Below are positions 36,604 through 45,979 of a stretch of DNA of 64,000 nt, piece after piece. The stretch is from Henriciella pelagia (GTDB taxonomy: Bacteria > Pseudomonadota > Alphaproteobacteria > Caulobacterales > Hyphomonadaceae), in contig NZ_NCSU01000015.1 of assembly GCF_002088945.1 (NCBI RefSeq), positions 267,467-331,466 of the forward strand, written 5' to 3'. Numbering within the stretch: the first letter of the stretch is position 1; the number at the start of each line of letters is the position of its first letter. The notes below the pieces were generated by a model. It saw only the letters and a list, made by a program, of their open reading frames with translations, did no database searches and was not told the origin of the DNA. The position numbers and the translations under genes are program-made.

Positions 36604-38139
36604 TTACATGTCCCGAAGCGTCATCTCGGCATGCGCAGAAACGGGGGAGTCGGGATCGGCGGCGTCGGCCACCGTGCGGAAACTGGCGGTCCAGTCGCGA
36701 GCTCCGGCTATACAGCGCAAGTATCCGCGGTCTGTTCCGTTTGCGTATTTCACATGCGGGTTGGCCTGGCGGGCTTCGTCGATGCGGCCATGCCAGGAGC
36801 AGATCGATGAGATAGACGTCGCTGCAAAATTCTGCGCTACCGGCCGCGTGGACGGATCGTCGGGATCCTTGTGCACTGTCATGGCCGCCGCGCAGTGCCA
36901 GTCACCGCTCAAGATCACCGGATTGGACACATCGCTTGCCAGGGCGTCAATGATCCGCTGGCGCTGGACGGGATATCCATCCCACTGATCCATGTTGCGT
37001 TTGCGGTTTTCAGGATCGTCGACATAGTCGAACGGCGCAAACCAGGTCTGCTGGGCGAGCACGTTGTAACGGGCATCACTGTTTCGCAGTTGCGCCAGCA
37101 ACCACGCTTCCTGGACCTCTCCCGTCATTGTACGAGACGGATCGTCTAGCGCCGTGCAGGGCGGGTCTCCCGGAAAGCCATCCCCGCAAACCTGGTCGGA
37201 GCGGTACTGGCGCGTATCAAGCAGGTTCACCTGCGCCGGCCCGAAGCGGTAGGCCCCATACATCTGCATCTCGCCGCCAAGGCGCATCATGTTAGGCGGC
37301 AGCTCAATCGGCATGTGTTCGTAGAATGCCTGAAAGGCGGCCTGACGGCGAACGGCGAATTCGAAGTCGCTCTGCTTGTCAGGATCCTGGGGAATGAGCC
37401 CTGCCCAGTTATTATCGACCTCGTGATCGTCCATGGCGACGATCCAGGGCGCTGCAGCATGAGCGGCCTGCAGATGCCGATCGCTGCGGTATAGCGCATA
37501 CCGGTTGCGGTAATCGTCAAGGGTCGTGATTTCAGGGCTATTGTGTTGGCGGACAACGGAATAGTCGAGCGTGACGCCGCCATATTCGCGGCGAACAGGC
37601 CCCAGTGGGGCAACACCGCCCTCATAGATATAGTCGCCAACGTGAATGACGGCGTCGGGTGCCCACTCCGCCATATCGCGATAGGCGGCGTAATAGCCGG
37701 TCTCCCATGCCTGGCAGTTGGCAAGCGCCAAGCGGGCCTCGCCGGCGCGGGGATCGGTGGTTTTTGTGCGACCGATGGGACTTTCATCGTCGCCATAATA
37801 AAACTGATAGAAGTACTCCCGGCCAGGCTCGAGGCCGTCGATACGGGCGTGAACAGCGTGCGCCTTCAGGTGGGATGTCGAGACAAGTCCGGCTCGCACT
37901 TCCTGGCGCATGGCTTCGTCGCGGCAGACCCGGTAGCGGACATCGACGAGGCCGGGCGCCATGCCGCCGCCATTGAACGGGTCGGGGGCAAGTCGTGTCC
38001 ACAATATCACGCTGGTCTCCCGCGGCGTACCGGACGCCACACCAAGCGTGAAATGATACTTGTCGGACTGCGCGCGGGCGAGCGCCGGAACCCAGAGCGC
38101 GGCGCTGGATGATGCAAGGAACAGGCGGCGGGTAAACAT
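36604..38139 (-). CDS. PhoD-family alkaline phosphatase/phosphodiesterase, Tat-exported
   Basis: A 511-residue protein from the ATG at 38139. The N terminus MFTRRLFLASSSAALW is a twin-arginine signal, as expected for metal-loaded PhoD. The catalytic domain has ARLALANCQAWETGYYAAYRDMAEWAPDAVIHVGDYIYE, PWIVAMDDHEVDNNWAG and a late VILSGDWHCAAAM segment, which hold the Fe/Ca ligands. PhoD enzymes release phosphate from phosphate esters in the periplasm or outside the cell. The longer frame to 38418 overlaps the end of the TonB receptor gene and has no signal, so 38139 is preferred. It follows that receptor by 130 bases on the same strand. Confidence 0.93.
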   Translation of the reverse strand: MFTRRLFLASSSAALWVPALARAQSDKYHFTLGVASGTPRETSVILWTRLAPDPFNGGGMAPGLVDVRYRVCRDEAMRQEVRAGLVSTSHLKAHAVHARIDGLEPGREYFYQFYYGDDESPIGRTKTTDPRAGEARLALANCQAWETGYYAAYRDMAEWAPDAVIHVGDYIYEGGVAPLGPVRREYGGVTLDYSVVRQHNSPEITTLDDYRNRYALYRSDRHLQAAHAAAPWIVAMDDHEVDNNWAGLIPQDPDKQSDFEFAVRRQAAFQAFYEHMPIELPPNMMRLGGEMQMYGAYRFGPAQVNLLDTRQYRSDQVCGDGFPGDPPCTALDDPSRTMTGEVQEAWLLAQLRNSDARYNVLAQQTWFAPFDYVDDPENRKRNMDQWDGYPVQRQRIIDALASDVSNPVILSGDWHCAAAMTVHKDPDDPSTRPVAQNFAATSISSICSWHGRIDEARQANPHVKYANGTDRGYLRCIAGARDWTASFRTVADAADPDSPVSAHAEMTLRDM

Positions 38140-38269
38140 GGTTTCAATACTCCATCTGACGTTTGACGGGGTACCGCCGGCAGGGAGGGGTTGTCCTGCC
38201 GACGGTCGATCCGGCCAATCATGGCGTTTCAAGACGACGCCGATATGACGCCGGAAAGCCGGATTGGCT

Positions 38270-40948
38270 CTAGAATGTGTATTCGTACTGAATCCACACT
38301 GAGCGTGGTTTGCCGTTCCAGCCGTACTGGCGATAATAGGCGCTGTCGTTCGGTCCGATCTCGCCGCGCACGACGGCCCGGTCACGCGTGTAGGTCGAAC
38401 CACCCGAAGCGCGCTCAAAGTAGTCCTCGTCCAGCAGGTTCACGCCACGGATAAGGAAGCGATGCTGCTTGTCATCGCCAAGGAAGTACTGGACCGAACC
38501 GTTAAGGACGAAATAGTCGCCGAAATTCAGGTCATCCACGATGCGGTTGCCGTTCTCATCGACCAGCCGGGCGAGGCTGGTGCCGGCATAGGCCCATTCC
38601 GGCCCCTGCCAGCGCGGATTCAGCGAGAGCACCCAGCGGTCGTTCGGCTTGTAGGTAACAAGGCCGGACAGCGTCCATTCCGGCCGCTCCGAAGACTGAC
38701 GCAACGCCGCTGACCCAGCCCGCCCAGGAACGACAAAATCGAGATCGGTCGTGGTGCCATCCAGGCGAGCCATCGCGCCCTGGACCGGATTGGGCTCCAG
38801 CGATTCCATGTCCGTAAAGGAAAAGTCCGCCTGCCACTTCTCAAAGTCAAAGGCGACATCGATCGTGAAGCCCTCAATGTCCTGCGTCGCCAAGGCATTC
38901 ACGGCCACGGTTTCGCCGGGCTCAAGCCCCTGATTGGCTGCCGTTCCGCAAAAAGCGTTTGGCGCAACGATATTGCGGCGATTGTTCTCGATCGCGCTGG
39001 TATCGTTGGTCAGGTTCGGGAAGAGCGGGCTCGCAATGTCATTGGCGTATTCAAGACACACCGCACCGATTGCCCGCGAGGTGAAGAGGTTCTCGATCTC
39101 GGTCTCGAAATAGCCCAGCTCGATGTTGTAGGTGCCGCCGAAAATATCGCCGTCGATACCGGCCCCGACATTGAAGGCGTTGACCGTCTGAGGCTCAAGC
39201 CCCGGATTGATGTTCGCCCCCTCACCGAATGCGCCGATCTCATCAATCTTTGGCAAACTGTAGGATGTGCCACCCGAGCCGCGGGCATAGAGGCCGTATC
39301 CGAAGTCCTGACGAAGCCCGACCTTCCAGATCGACTGGTCGTCGAAATTGTCATTGAAGTCCTGACGCGCTGCGAAGGATCCACTGAAACCATCCAGGAC
39401 AGGAAGGGTCAGGCGAAGATCGCCATAGACCCCCGTACTGGTCAGTGTCACGTCCCGCACGCCGAAATCGTCATCGGAATTGTCGGTGTAGCTGGTATTC
39501 TGGACGCCCGCGACAACCTCGATCCTGTCATTGAAAGTGTAGGTTGCGCGCGCATTGAACCCGTAATCGACATAGCCCGACTCGCGCTGATCAGTCGTGC
39601 CAAACCCTTTCGTCGGTCCGCCGTCGCCGAAGCTCGCCGTCGACTGTATCACATAGCCAATTGGATTGCCGATCGGGAACGGGTTTTCAGAGGTACCGTA
39701 AGGCTGACCGTAAAAAGGGCTTTCGGTATCGCCGTTGACCCAGAAAGACCGGGCAATGCCTTCCGGCGTATTGGGGACATCATCATAGGCGCCCCCAGCC
39801 GAACCGTTGGGATTGGTTACACAACCGGTAGGAAGGCCGGGGATGCCGGCTGCAAAGGCTTCAAACTGGCTGGCAGTCGAAAAGCCCGTAATGCCTTGAT
39901 CAGCCGCAATGCTCTGGATGTCCTCCGGCAAATCCTGAAGCCGCGGGATCTGACAAATACGCGCATCGATCTCATTATTCTTGAGCTGTGGATCCTGATA
40001 GTGCGCTTCCAAATCAATCTTCAGCTTGTCGCTAAAGCGATGTTTGAATGCGGCATTGTAGATCGGAAACTCAGTGAAGTTGGGCTGGAAAACCGTCGAT
40101 TGTGGGAAGGAGTCGCGAAAGTCAATTGTGGTGTAGGAGGCGCCGAGGCGCAGCTCCGTATCCGGGCCGATATCCCACAGATACTTCGCGCCGAGGCTAT
40201 TGAAGCTGTATGGAAATTCGTGCCGGCCGCCGAGCGCCAGCACGTTGTCGCCATAGGCTTCTTTGGAGAATAGCTCATGGGCATCTGTCTCGTAAGAACG
40301 GCCATATACCAGAAAGGAATGCTTGCCCTGAGCGTCAAGCGGCACGGAAATGTTGCCGTATATCTCGCGCGTCTTGTAGGAGCCGGCATACACGCCGAAC
40401 TGTCCTTTCAACGTGCCGTCAGGCTCCTTGGTTTTCACGCTGACAACACCGAGGCCGCCATTGGAGCCAAAATAGAGGCTGTTGCCACCCCGATAGACTT
40501 CCACGCTCTCGATCATGCGCGGATCGATTGCGGTTGCAGGCCACAGGTCCTCCAGCGGTGAAGACCGGTCGAAGTAGGGCACACCGTCAACCAGGAGCAG
40601 CGTGTCGCGGTCGGTACCGCCATCGATCCGGATGGTGAACTCGCCTTCGTCCGGCGAATAGCCGATATTGGCGCCACGGATGAGGCCGGACGCCAGTTCG
40701 CCGAAATTGGTGAAGCCCCCGGTTTCGATTTCCTCGGAGTTGATGATCTGGACCTGTGTGCCGAACTCAGCGAAATCGACGGCGAGGTCGCTCACCGACG
40801 TATCGACCTGTTGTCCCTCGACGCGGATCGTTTCCAGGCGACGCGAGTTTGTATCGGTCTCCGGTTCCGCAAAAGCAGCGGGTATCGCTGTTGTTGACAG
40901 CAGGAGGCCGAGCCCCAGGCTGAGTGATCTTTTTACGCGGACTGTCAT
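38270..40948 (-). CDS. TonB-dependent outer-membrane receptor beside phoD
   Basis: An 892-residue receptor from the ATG at 40948, with GAGGCAGAAG upstream. The signal peptide ends in IPAAFAEP. The plug domain has LETIRVEGQ, FGELASGLIRGANIG and VEVYRGGNSLYFGSNGG. The barrel ends with VWIQYEYTF, a terminal Phe. Large loops with many acidic and aromatic residues are present. The position just upstream of phoD suggests it imports an organophosphate or phosphorus-containing compound, as known for TonB receptors linked to phosphatases. This is inference from context. Confidence 0.92.
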   Translation of the reverse strand: MTVRVKRSLSLGLGLLLSTTAIPAAFAEPETDTNSRRLETIRVEGQQVDTSVSDLAVDFAEFGTQVQIINSEEIETGGFTNFGELASGLIRGANIGYSPDEGEFTIRIDGGTDRDTLLLVDGVPYFDRSSPLEDLWPATAIDPRMIESVEVYRGGNSLYFGSNGGLGVVSVKTKEPDGTLKGQFGVYAGSYKTREIYGNISVPLDAQGKHSFLVYGRSYETDAHELFSKEAYGDNVLALGGRHEFPYSFNSLGAKYLWDIGPDTELRLGASYTTIDFRDSFPQSTVFQPNFTEFPIYNAAFKHRFSDKLKIDLEAHYQDPQLKNNEIDARICQIPRLQDLPEDIQSIAADQGITGFSTASQFEAFAAGIPGLPTGCVTNPNGSAGGAYDDVPNTPEGIARSFWVNGDTESPFYGQPYGTSENPFPIGNPIGYVIQSTASFGDGGPTKGFGTTDQRESGYVDYGFNARATYTFNDRIEVVAGVQNTSYTDNSDDDFGVRDVTLTSTGVYGDLRLTLPVLDGFSGSFAARQDFNDNFDDQSIWKVGLRQDFGYGLYARGSGGTSYSLPKIDEIGAFGEGANINPGLEPQTVNAFNVGAGIDGDIFGGTYNIELGYFETEIENLFTSRAIGAVCLEYANDIASPLFPNLTNDTSAIENNRRNIVAPNAFCGTAANQGLEPGETVAVNALATQDIEGFTIDVAFDFEKWQADFSFTDMESLEPNPVQGAMARLDGTTTDLDFVVPGRAGSAALRQSSERPEWTLSGLVTYKPNDRWVLSLNPRWQGPEWAYAGTSLARLVDENGNRIVDDLNFGDYFVLNGSVQYFLGDDKQHRFLIRGVNLLDEDYFERASGGSTYTRDRAVVRGEIGPNDSAYYRQYGWNGKPRSVWIQYEYTF

Positions 40949-41166
40949 GACTTCTGCCTCCATCAATCCCCTCGACCGCCAGGGCTGGCGGCCGTCAGTT
41001 GTCTAGTACGCGGGAGCTAGACTGCTCCGGCAGGTTCGTTCTCTAGAGGTCAAAAGCGACGGCATGGTGAAGTTTACGCAAAACTTATGTGAATGATATT
41101 TACTTTGGTGAAGAATTATTTTGAAGAAAATTCATTCTGTGTTGTTCCCGGGGTAAAGGCCAGTTC

Positions 41167-41946
41167 ATGCTTCACAAGACGAGACCGCATTCCATCCACC
41201 AGGCATGGAGTGCATTGAAGACGGCGAAAGGCTTTTTGCTCGACTGGGACGGGTGCTGTGCGATAGGCAATCGCATCGTTCCAGAGGCAGCGGACTTCCT
41301 GCGCCAGCACCAGAACCGCACAGCGATCGTCTCCAACAATTCCACCCATACGGTTGGGGATTTTCTGAGCCTTCTCGCGGATGAAGGGATAGATATGCGC
41401 GAAGATCAGGTGGTGCTCGCTGGCGTCGAGGCCTTGAACCAGGCGGCGTTGTCGGGCAGCGAACCCGCGCTCGTCCTCGGCGATCCACGGATGCGCGCCC
41501 TGGCGCGATCACTGGGCATCGAGATGGTGCAGCAGGATGCCGGCCTGGTCGTTCTGCTTCGCGACACGCGCTTTTCCTACCGCCGTCTGGAGCGCGCCGT
41601 GAATGCCATTCGCAATGGTGCCCGCCTGATCGTGGCCAATCCGGACACGACGCATCCGACCGGACAGGGCCGCCTGATGCCCGAGACAGGCGCGCTCCTT
41701 GCCGCCATAAGAGCCTGTGTGGATGTTCCTTCTGGCGCGATGGACGTGATCGGAAAGCCCTCCCCACACCTCTTCCGCAAAGGATGCAAAGCGCTCGGCA
41801 CAGAGCATGCCGATACTGTGATGATCGGCGACAACCCCCTGACCGATGTTAGGGGTGCCAGCGCGCTCGGAATGCGGGCATGCTTGGTGGACTCACCGCC
41901 GGGCGATTTTTTCCGCCGGCTGGACCAAATACTCAAAACCGCTTGA
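41167..41946 (+). CDS. HAD-superfamily (NagD-like, class IIA) phosphatase
   Basis: A 259-residue phosphatase. Motif I is FLLDWDGCC, a variant of DxDxT with Asp nucleophile. Motif II is IVSNNSTH, and the class IIA cap lies between motifs II and III. Motif III/IV is VIGKPSPHLF with VMIGDNPLTDVRGASALGM. Relatives remove phosphate from glycerol phosphate, phosphoglycolate or nucleotides. It is placed between the TonB-phoD pair and the RpiR-phn genes, pointing to cytoplasmic release of phosphate from an imported ester. It overlaps the end of the convergent RpiR gene by 14 bases. Confidence 0.9.
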   Translation: MLHKTRPHSIHQAWSALKTAKGFLLDWDGCCAIGNRIVPEAADFLRQHQNRTAIVSNNSTHTVGDFLSLLADEGIDMREDQVVLAGVEALNQAALSGSEPALVLGDPRMRALARSLGIEMVQQDAGLVVLLRDTRFSYRRLERAVNAIRNGARLIVANPDTTHPTGQGRLMPETGALLAAIRACVDVPSGAMDVIGKPSPHLFRKGCKALGTEHADTVMIGDNPLTDVRGASALGMRACLVDSPPGDFFRRLDQILKTA

Positions 41947-42814
41947 TGGACAGGACGTCAAAGGTCTTCTGGAGAGCGCCTATGGCGCTTTCATAGTCGC
42001 GCAGAGCCAGGGCAGCAATCAGCGCATCGAGTACGCAGAGCTGGGCAATACGGCTGGTCATCGCTTCGGTGCGGAACTTCGTCTCGCGCGCCATGGTAAA
42101 CAGCTTGACGTCAGCATAGGCTTGCAGGGGTGAACTGGCAAAGTTCGTCACGACAATCGTCTTTGCGCCAGCCTCTCTCGCCAGCCGCGTCGCGGCCAGT
42201 GTCTCATGGGTCGCGCCCGAATGAGAGATGGTGAGAACCGCCACGTTCGACCCGGTCCTAGACGCGCTGATCGCCTGGATATGACTATCCACAACCACTC
42301 TGGCATCGAGTCCGATCCGCAACATGCGGTATTGCGCATCCTCGGCAATGGGGGCTGATGAGCCAATTCCATAAATCTCGACGCGATCGGCCGCATGGAT
42401 GAGACTGGCTGCTTCGGCGATGGCATCCGGATCCAGGACCGAAAGCGTGTCACGAAGGGCCTGGACGCCCGCATGGAACATCTTGCGGCACACGGTTGCC
42501 GTATCATCACCCTGCTGAAGATCCTCGTGAATGAACTGGACAGGCTGAACCACTTCCTGGGCGAGGCTGAGCTTCAGTTGCTGAAAGCCTGACAGGCCGA
42601 GCTGGCGGCAGAGATTTATGACGCTTCCGTCGCTAGCGCCTGTCGCTTCGGCAAGCTCCGTCACCGACATTCCGACGACCTGCCTCGGATTGTCGAGGAC
42701 AAAATCGGCGATGGACCGTGTGCTCGGACCCAGCGTAGCCTGGCGCACCTTGATGCGGGTCAGCACATTGTCGACAATGGGCTGGTCGGACTTACTGCCT
42801 TTACGAGGAGTCAT
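41933..42814 (-). CDS. MurR/RpiR-family transcriptional regulator
   Basis: A 293-residue regulator from the ATG at 42814, preceded by AAGGTAGAG. The N-terminal HTH_6 domain (about 1-80) includes SIADFVLDNPRQVVGMSVTELAEATGASDGSVINLCRQLG. The C-terminal SIS domain (about 110-270) has RVEIYGIGSSAPIAEDAQYRM, VLTISHSGATHETLAATRLAREAGA and the usual end, and binds phosphosugars. It is divergent from phnD, and an inverted repeat lies in the shared promoter region. It likely senses a phosphorylated metabolite and controls the phosphorus-uptake genes. A longer frame to 42868 would start inside that repeat. Confidence 0.92.
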   Translation of the reverse strand: MTPRKGSKSDQPIVDNVLTRIKVRQATLGPSTRSIADFVLDNPRQVVGMSVTELAEATGASDGSVINLCRQLGLSGFQQLKLSLAQEVVQPVQFIHEDLQQGDDTATVCRKMFHAGVQALRDTLSVLDPDAIAEAASLIHAADRVEIYGIGSSAPIAEDAQYRMLRIGLDARVVVDSHIQAISASRTGSNVAVLTISHSGATHETLAATRLAREAGAKTIVVTNFASSPLQAYADVKLFTMARETKFRTEAMTSRIAQLCVLDALIAALALRDYESAIGALQKTFDVLSIKRF

Positions 42815-42863
42815 CTCTACCTTGTGCGTCTGCTCAATGAACACACCCATTGATTGAACAATT

Positions 42864-42890
42864 CTCAAAAATTATCAAGAATTTTTTGAG
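42864..42890. promoter_or_regulatory. Inverted repeat in the RpiR-phnD divergent promoter
   Basis: Perfect 8-base arms CTCAAAAA (42864-42871) and TTTTTGAG (42883-42890) with an 11-base spacer, in an AT-rich segment about 50 bases upstream of the RpiR start and 94 bases upstream of phnD. It is a likely RpiR operator. A second, overlapping pair AATTCT/AGAATT lies at 42860-42883. Confidence 0.65.
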
Positions 42891-42983
42891 GCCGTAATAT
42901 CGCTGTCACAGGCGGGCGCTAGACAATGCTGCACTGCGACAGGCGAGCGTTCCGACGTCCGATAACAAATGAGGGTGACCATC

Positions 42984-43913
42984 ATGCGACACGCAATCCT
43001 AGCTGTGCTGGCCTCTATTGCCCTGTCATTTACAGCCCCGGCAACGGCGCAGCGTGACGGTTCGCCGAAAAAGCCGCTCCGGGTCCTGCTGATTCCGGCT
43101 GATGGCGGAACCGAGGATGGCACGAAGGCCGACTTCCAGCCTCTCTTCGACGCCATGTCGCAGTCCACGGGTCTGCATTTCGAAGTCCATACTGGCCAAA
43201 GCTATGCCGCCGTCATTGAATCGATGTGCACGGGCCTCGCCGAAATCGCCTGGTTTGGTCCTATGTCCTATATCGAGGCGCGCGAGAGGGGATGCGCAGA
43301 GCTTCTGGCAATGGAAGAACGCGACGGATCCGCAACCTATTTCGCCGGCCTGTTCGTGGCTGCCGACTCCGGCATCGAAACGGTCAGCGACCTTGCCGGA
43401 CGCGACCTGGCGCTGGGATCGCCCCACTCCGCAAGCAGCTTCGCCTATCCCCTCGCCATGATCGCGGACGCCGGACTCGACCCGATTGCCGAGGTCGGGG
43501 CCATCCGCCTGACCGGCAGCCACGCCAGCAGCCTGATGGCCCTGCGCGCTGGCAAGGTGGACGCAGCCGGTGCATCGTTCATTTCCTATGAGCGTGCCGT
43601 CAATCAGGGCAGTCTCGACCCATCCAGGTTCCGCGTACTGGGAAAGTCCCGGCCCATTCCCAACCCGCCGCTCGCCATGCATGCCGATCTGCCGGAGGAC
43701 CTGAAGGCCGCGCTGCGGACAGCGGTCTCCAGTGTCCATGAAACCCCGGGAATCAATCCGGAATCGATCCGCGGATATGGCGGAAAGCGCGTCGACCGAT
43801 ACGTCTGCGACATCGACGAAGGCGTGCTGGATAGCGCTGCCCGCGCCGTCGCCTTCATCGACGAGGATTTCAAGGCCGCGCTACTCCAGAAAGCCAGCCT
43901 CCAGACCGACTGA
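42984..43913 (+). CDS. phnD: Phosphate/phosphite/phosphonate ABC transporter substrate-binding protein
   Basis: A 309-residue periplasmic binding protein from the ATG at 42984, with GAGGGTG upstream. The signal peptide ends in SFTAPATAQ. The PhnD family features are VLLIPADGGTED at the start of lobe 1, GLHFEVHTGQSYAAVIESM, AEIAWFGPMSYIEARE and LALGSPHSASSFAYPLAM. It captures phosphonates, phosphite or organophosphates and delivers them to the PhnCE permease coded next. It opens a three-gene operon. No C-P lyase or phosphonatase genes are seen here. Confidence 0.93.
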   Translation: MRHAILAVLASIALSFTAPATAQRDGSPKKPLRVLLIPADGGTEDGTKADFQPLFDAMSQSTGLHFEVHTGQSYAAVIESMCTGLAEIAWFGPMSYIEARERGCAELLAMEERDGSATYFAGLFVAADSGIETVSDLAGRDLALGSPHSASSFAYPLAMIADAGLDPIAEVGAIRLTGSHASSLMALRAGKVDAAGASFISYERAVNQGSLDPSRFRVLGKSRPIPNPPLAMHADLPEDLKAALRTAVSSVHETPGINPESIRGYGGKRVDRYVCDIDEGVLDSAARAVAFIDEDFKAALLQKASLQTD

Positions 43914-43947
43914 AACCCCGCCCTGCTGCCGGAGCGCGCCCCACCCT

Positions 43948-44766
43948 ATGCGGACAATAACCCCTCTACAGATCCAGAACGAGACGGCAGGCTCGGCCCC
44001 TGAAACGCTTCGCATTTGCGAGGCGACGAAGACTTTCGGCACGGGCCCAGTCGCGCTGGACAAGGTCAGCTTCAGCCTCGAGACTGGTGAATTCACCGTC
44101 CTGCTTGGACCATCAGGCTCGGGCAAGTCGACCCTGCTGAGGGCCGCTGTCGGGCTTGTCCGCCTGACTTCCGGCACCATCGAGGTCTCGCCAAAGGAGG
44201 CCACCCCTTCCGGCAAGCGCAGGCCGACCGCCATCGGCATGGTGCATCAGGATGGCAGCCTGTCCGACCGCCTGACCGCAGCGCAGAATGTCCTTTCGGC
44301 CATGGTGCCGCAAATGGGCTGGTGGCGCGTCCTGTTCCAGGCCTATCCAAAGCCCCTTCAGGACAAGGCGTGCCGGCTTCTGGAGCGTGTCGGCCTCACG
44401 GAAGAGCAGGCCAACCGTCCCGTCCGGGAGCTGTCCGGCGGACAGCGCCAGCGCGTCGGGATCGCCCGCGCATTGATGAATGACCCTACCTTGATCCTCG
44501 CCGATGAGCCCGTGGCCAGCCTCGATCCGGCAACCGCGCGGAAAGTCATGCTCCTGCTTCGCGAGACAGCCCGGGAATTGGGCGCTACCGTTCTCTGCAG
44601 CCTTCACCAGACCGAACTGGCTTGCGAGTTTGCCGACCGCATCGTCGTCCTGAAGCAGGGCCAGCTCATTTTCGACGGCGCTGGCGCCGGCGTGTCCCCC
44701 CGGAGCCTGGCAGGCCTGTTCGATCATGACAGCGCAGGCCGTCCCTTGGATCTTGTCGGAGGGTAG
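43948..44766 (+). CDS. phnC: Phosphonate-type ABC transporter ATP-binding protein
   Basis: A 272-residue ABC ATPase from the ATG at 43948. Walker A is GPSGSGKST, the Q-loop lies in GMVHQDGSLSDRLT, the signature is LSGGQRQRVGIARAL, Walker B is LILADEPVASLD, and the switch histidine lies in CSLHQTELA. The insertion WWRVLFQAYPKPLQDKA is typical of PhnC. It powers uptake through PhnE. It starts 34 bases after phnD. Its stop is followed within two bases by the phnE ATG, and an open frame further upstream to 43732 runs over phnD and is rejected. Confidence 0.94.
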   Translation: MRTITPLQIQNETAGSAPETLRICEATKTFGTGPVALDKVSFSLETGEFTVLLGPSGSGKSTLLRAAVGLVRLTSGTIEVSPKEATPSGKRRPTAIGMVHQDGSLSDRLTAAQNVLSAMVPQMGWWRVLFQAYPKPLQDKACRLLERVGLTEEQANRPVRELSGGQRQRVGIARALMNDPTLILADEPVASLDPATARKVMLLLRETARELGATVLCSLHQTELACEFADRIVVLKQGQLIFDGAGAGVSPRSLAGLFDHDSAGRPLDLVGG

Positions 44767-44767
44767 C

Positions 44768-45796
44768 ATGCAGAGTGGTTCCGTCAGCCCGGAGATCGCC
44801 CACAGCAGCCCGCAAAACTGGGCCCTCAGACCAATCTTCAATGCACGAACGGTCGGACTCGTAATCCTCGCCCTGTTGTTCCTGTCCTATTCAGCCCACC
44901 GTATGCAGCTCGACGACCTGTTCGGCCGCCTTGCGGGAATGGCCGTGAACGCCGCCTCGTCCGGGAGCAGCGACGCCGCTGAAGCCTCAGCAGACAGCGT
45001 GTTCGAGCGCATGTTCCCGCTCGCCATTGCCGAGCGCACCCCTATTGACCGGATCGCAGATTTCGACCCTGATGCCCTGCCCCTATTCGCGCACCTCGAA
45101 ACCGTTCCCGACGAGGTCAGCACGCTCGATCCCGATACGCTGCAGATGACGACGCAGACGGCCGAAAAGACCGTCCTGGTTGAGCCGGTCGGCTATCTGT
45201 TCCTCGTCATCCGCAAGATCGTCGAGACGCTCGAGATCGCGCTCTGGGCCAGCCTCATTGCCGTGATCATGAGCCTGCCGCTCGCCTGGCTGTCAGCGCG
45301 CAATTACTCCCCTCACTGGGTCTTCTATGCAGCGGCGCGCTCGGGCGTATCTTTCCTGCGAGCGGTTCCTGAGCTCATCAGCGCGCTGTTCCTGGTCCTG
45401 GCGTTTGGCTTCGGTCCCATTGCCGGAATCCTCGCACTCGCCCTTCACAGTGCTGGCTTCCTCGGGAAGTTCTATGCTGAGGACATCGAAGCCGCCGACA
45501 AGCGCCCGCAGGAGGCGATGCGGGCCATGGGCGCGGGCAGCTTCGCCACGCTCCGCCTCGCCGTCTTGCCGCAGGTTTTGCCGAGCTATGCCGCCCTGAC
45601 GCTCTATGTACTGGACAGGAATGTGCGGATGGCAACCGTGATAGGCCTAGTCGGCGCCGGCGGCATCGGCCAGGAGCTGAAGGGCCGGTTCGACATGTTT
45701 CAATATGACCGAGTCGGCACGATCCTGCTGGTCATCTTCATCACCGTGCTGCTGCTCGACCAGCTCGCCGCTCGAATTCGAAAGAAGCTGCTGTAG
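44768..45796 (+). CDS. phnE: Phosphonate-type ABC transporter permease
   Basis: A 342-residue permease. It has a first membrane helix (about 27-45), a long periplasmic loop unusual for small permeases (about 46-140), and then a BPD-type transmembrane domain (about 150-340). The EAA-like coupling loop EAMRAMGAGSFATLRLAVLPQVLP contacts PhnC. GLVGAGGIGQELKGRFDMFQYD is the PhnE family signature. The start is two bases after phnC with CGGAGGG in between. It completes the phnDCE uptake operon. Only one permease gene is present, so the channel is probably a homodimer. Confidence 0.94.
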   Translation: MQSGSVSPEIAHSSPQNWALRPIFNARTVGLVILALLFLSYSAHRMQLDDLFGRLAGMAVNAASSGSSDAAEASADSVFERMFPLAIAERTPIDRIADFDPDALPLFAHLETVPDEVSTLDPDTLQMTTQTAEKTVLVEPVGYLFLVIRKIVETLEIALWASLIAVIMSLPLAWLSARNYSPHWVFYAAARSGVSFLRAVPELISALFLVLAFGFGPIAGILALALHSAGFLGKFYAEDIEAADKRPQEAMRAMGAGSFATLRLAVLPQVLPSYAALTLYVLDRNVRMATVIGLVGAGGIGQELKGRFDMFQYDRVGTILLVIFITVLLLDQLAARIRKKLL

Positions 45797-45879
45797 GGGC
45801 GCTGTCGGCATTGTCAGACGAACATTGCTTGAGAGCCGATAACTGAGCGCCCTACGCTGGCGGGCATAACCGAGTGACT

Positions 45880-45979
45880 GTTCCGCTACTTCAGAACCTC
45901 ACCCAGTTTCAAATCCAACAGAAACGCCGCACGCCAAGTATGGCGCCAGTCACTGACCACCTGAGGACGGCACACCGGG
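45880..45979 (+). mobile_element. IS6-family 3' fragment, copy D
   Basis: About 100 bases match the end of the IS6 transposase of copies A to C, in the same orientation: the segments CCTCACCCAGTTTCAAATCC, ATGGCGCCAGTCACTGACCA and CCTGAGGACGG align with their C-terminal codons and stop region. It abuts the IS3 remnant at about 45980, within the transposase sequence of that element. It is non-functional. Confidence 0.65.

Noticed and set aside
40967..41166. Possible cobalamin riboswitch or Pho box upstream of the phoD-linked TonB receptor
   Set aside because: I could find neither the conserved B12-box sequence nor a direct-repeat Pho box.
43732..43947. Upstream extension of phnC
   Set aside because: It overlaps the coding end of phnD, and a good start is present at 43948.
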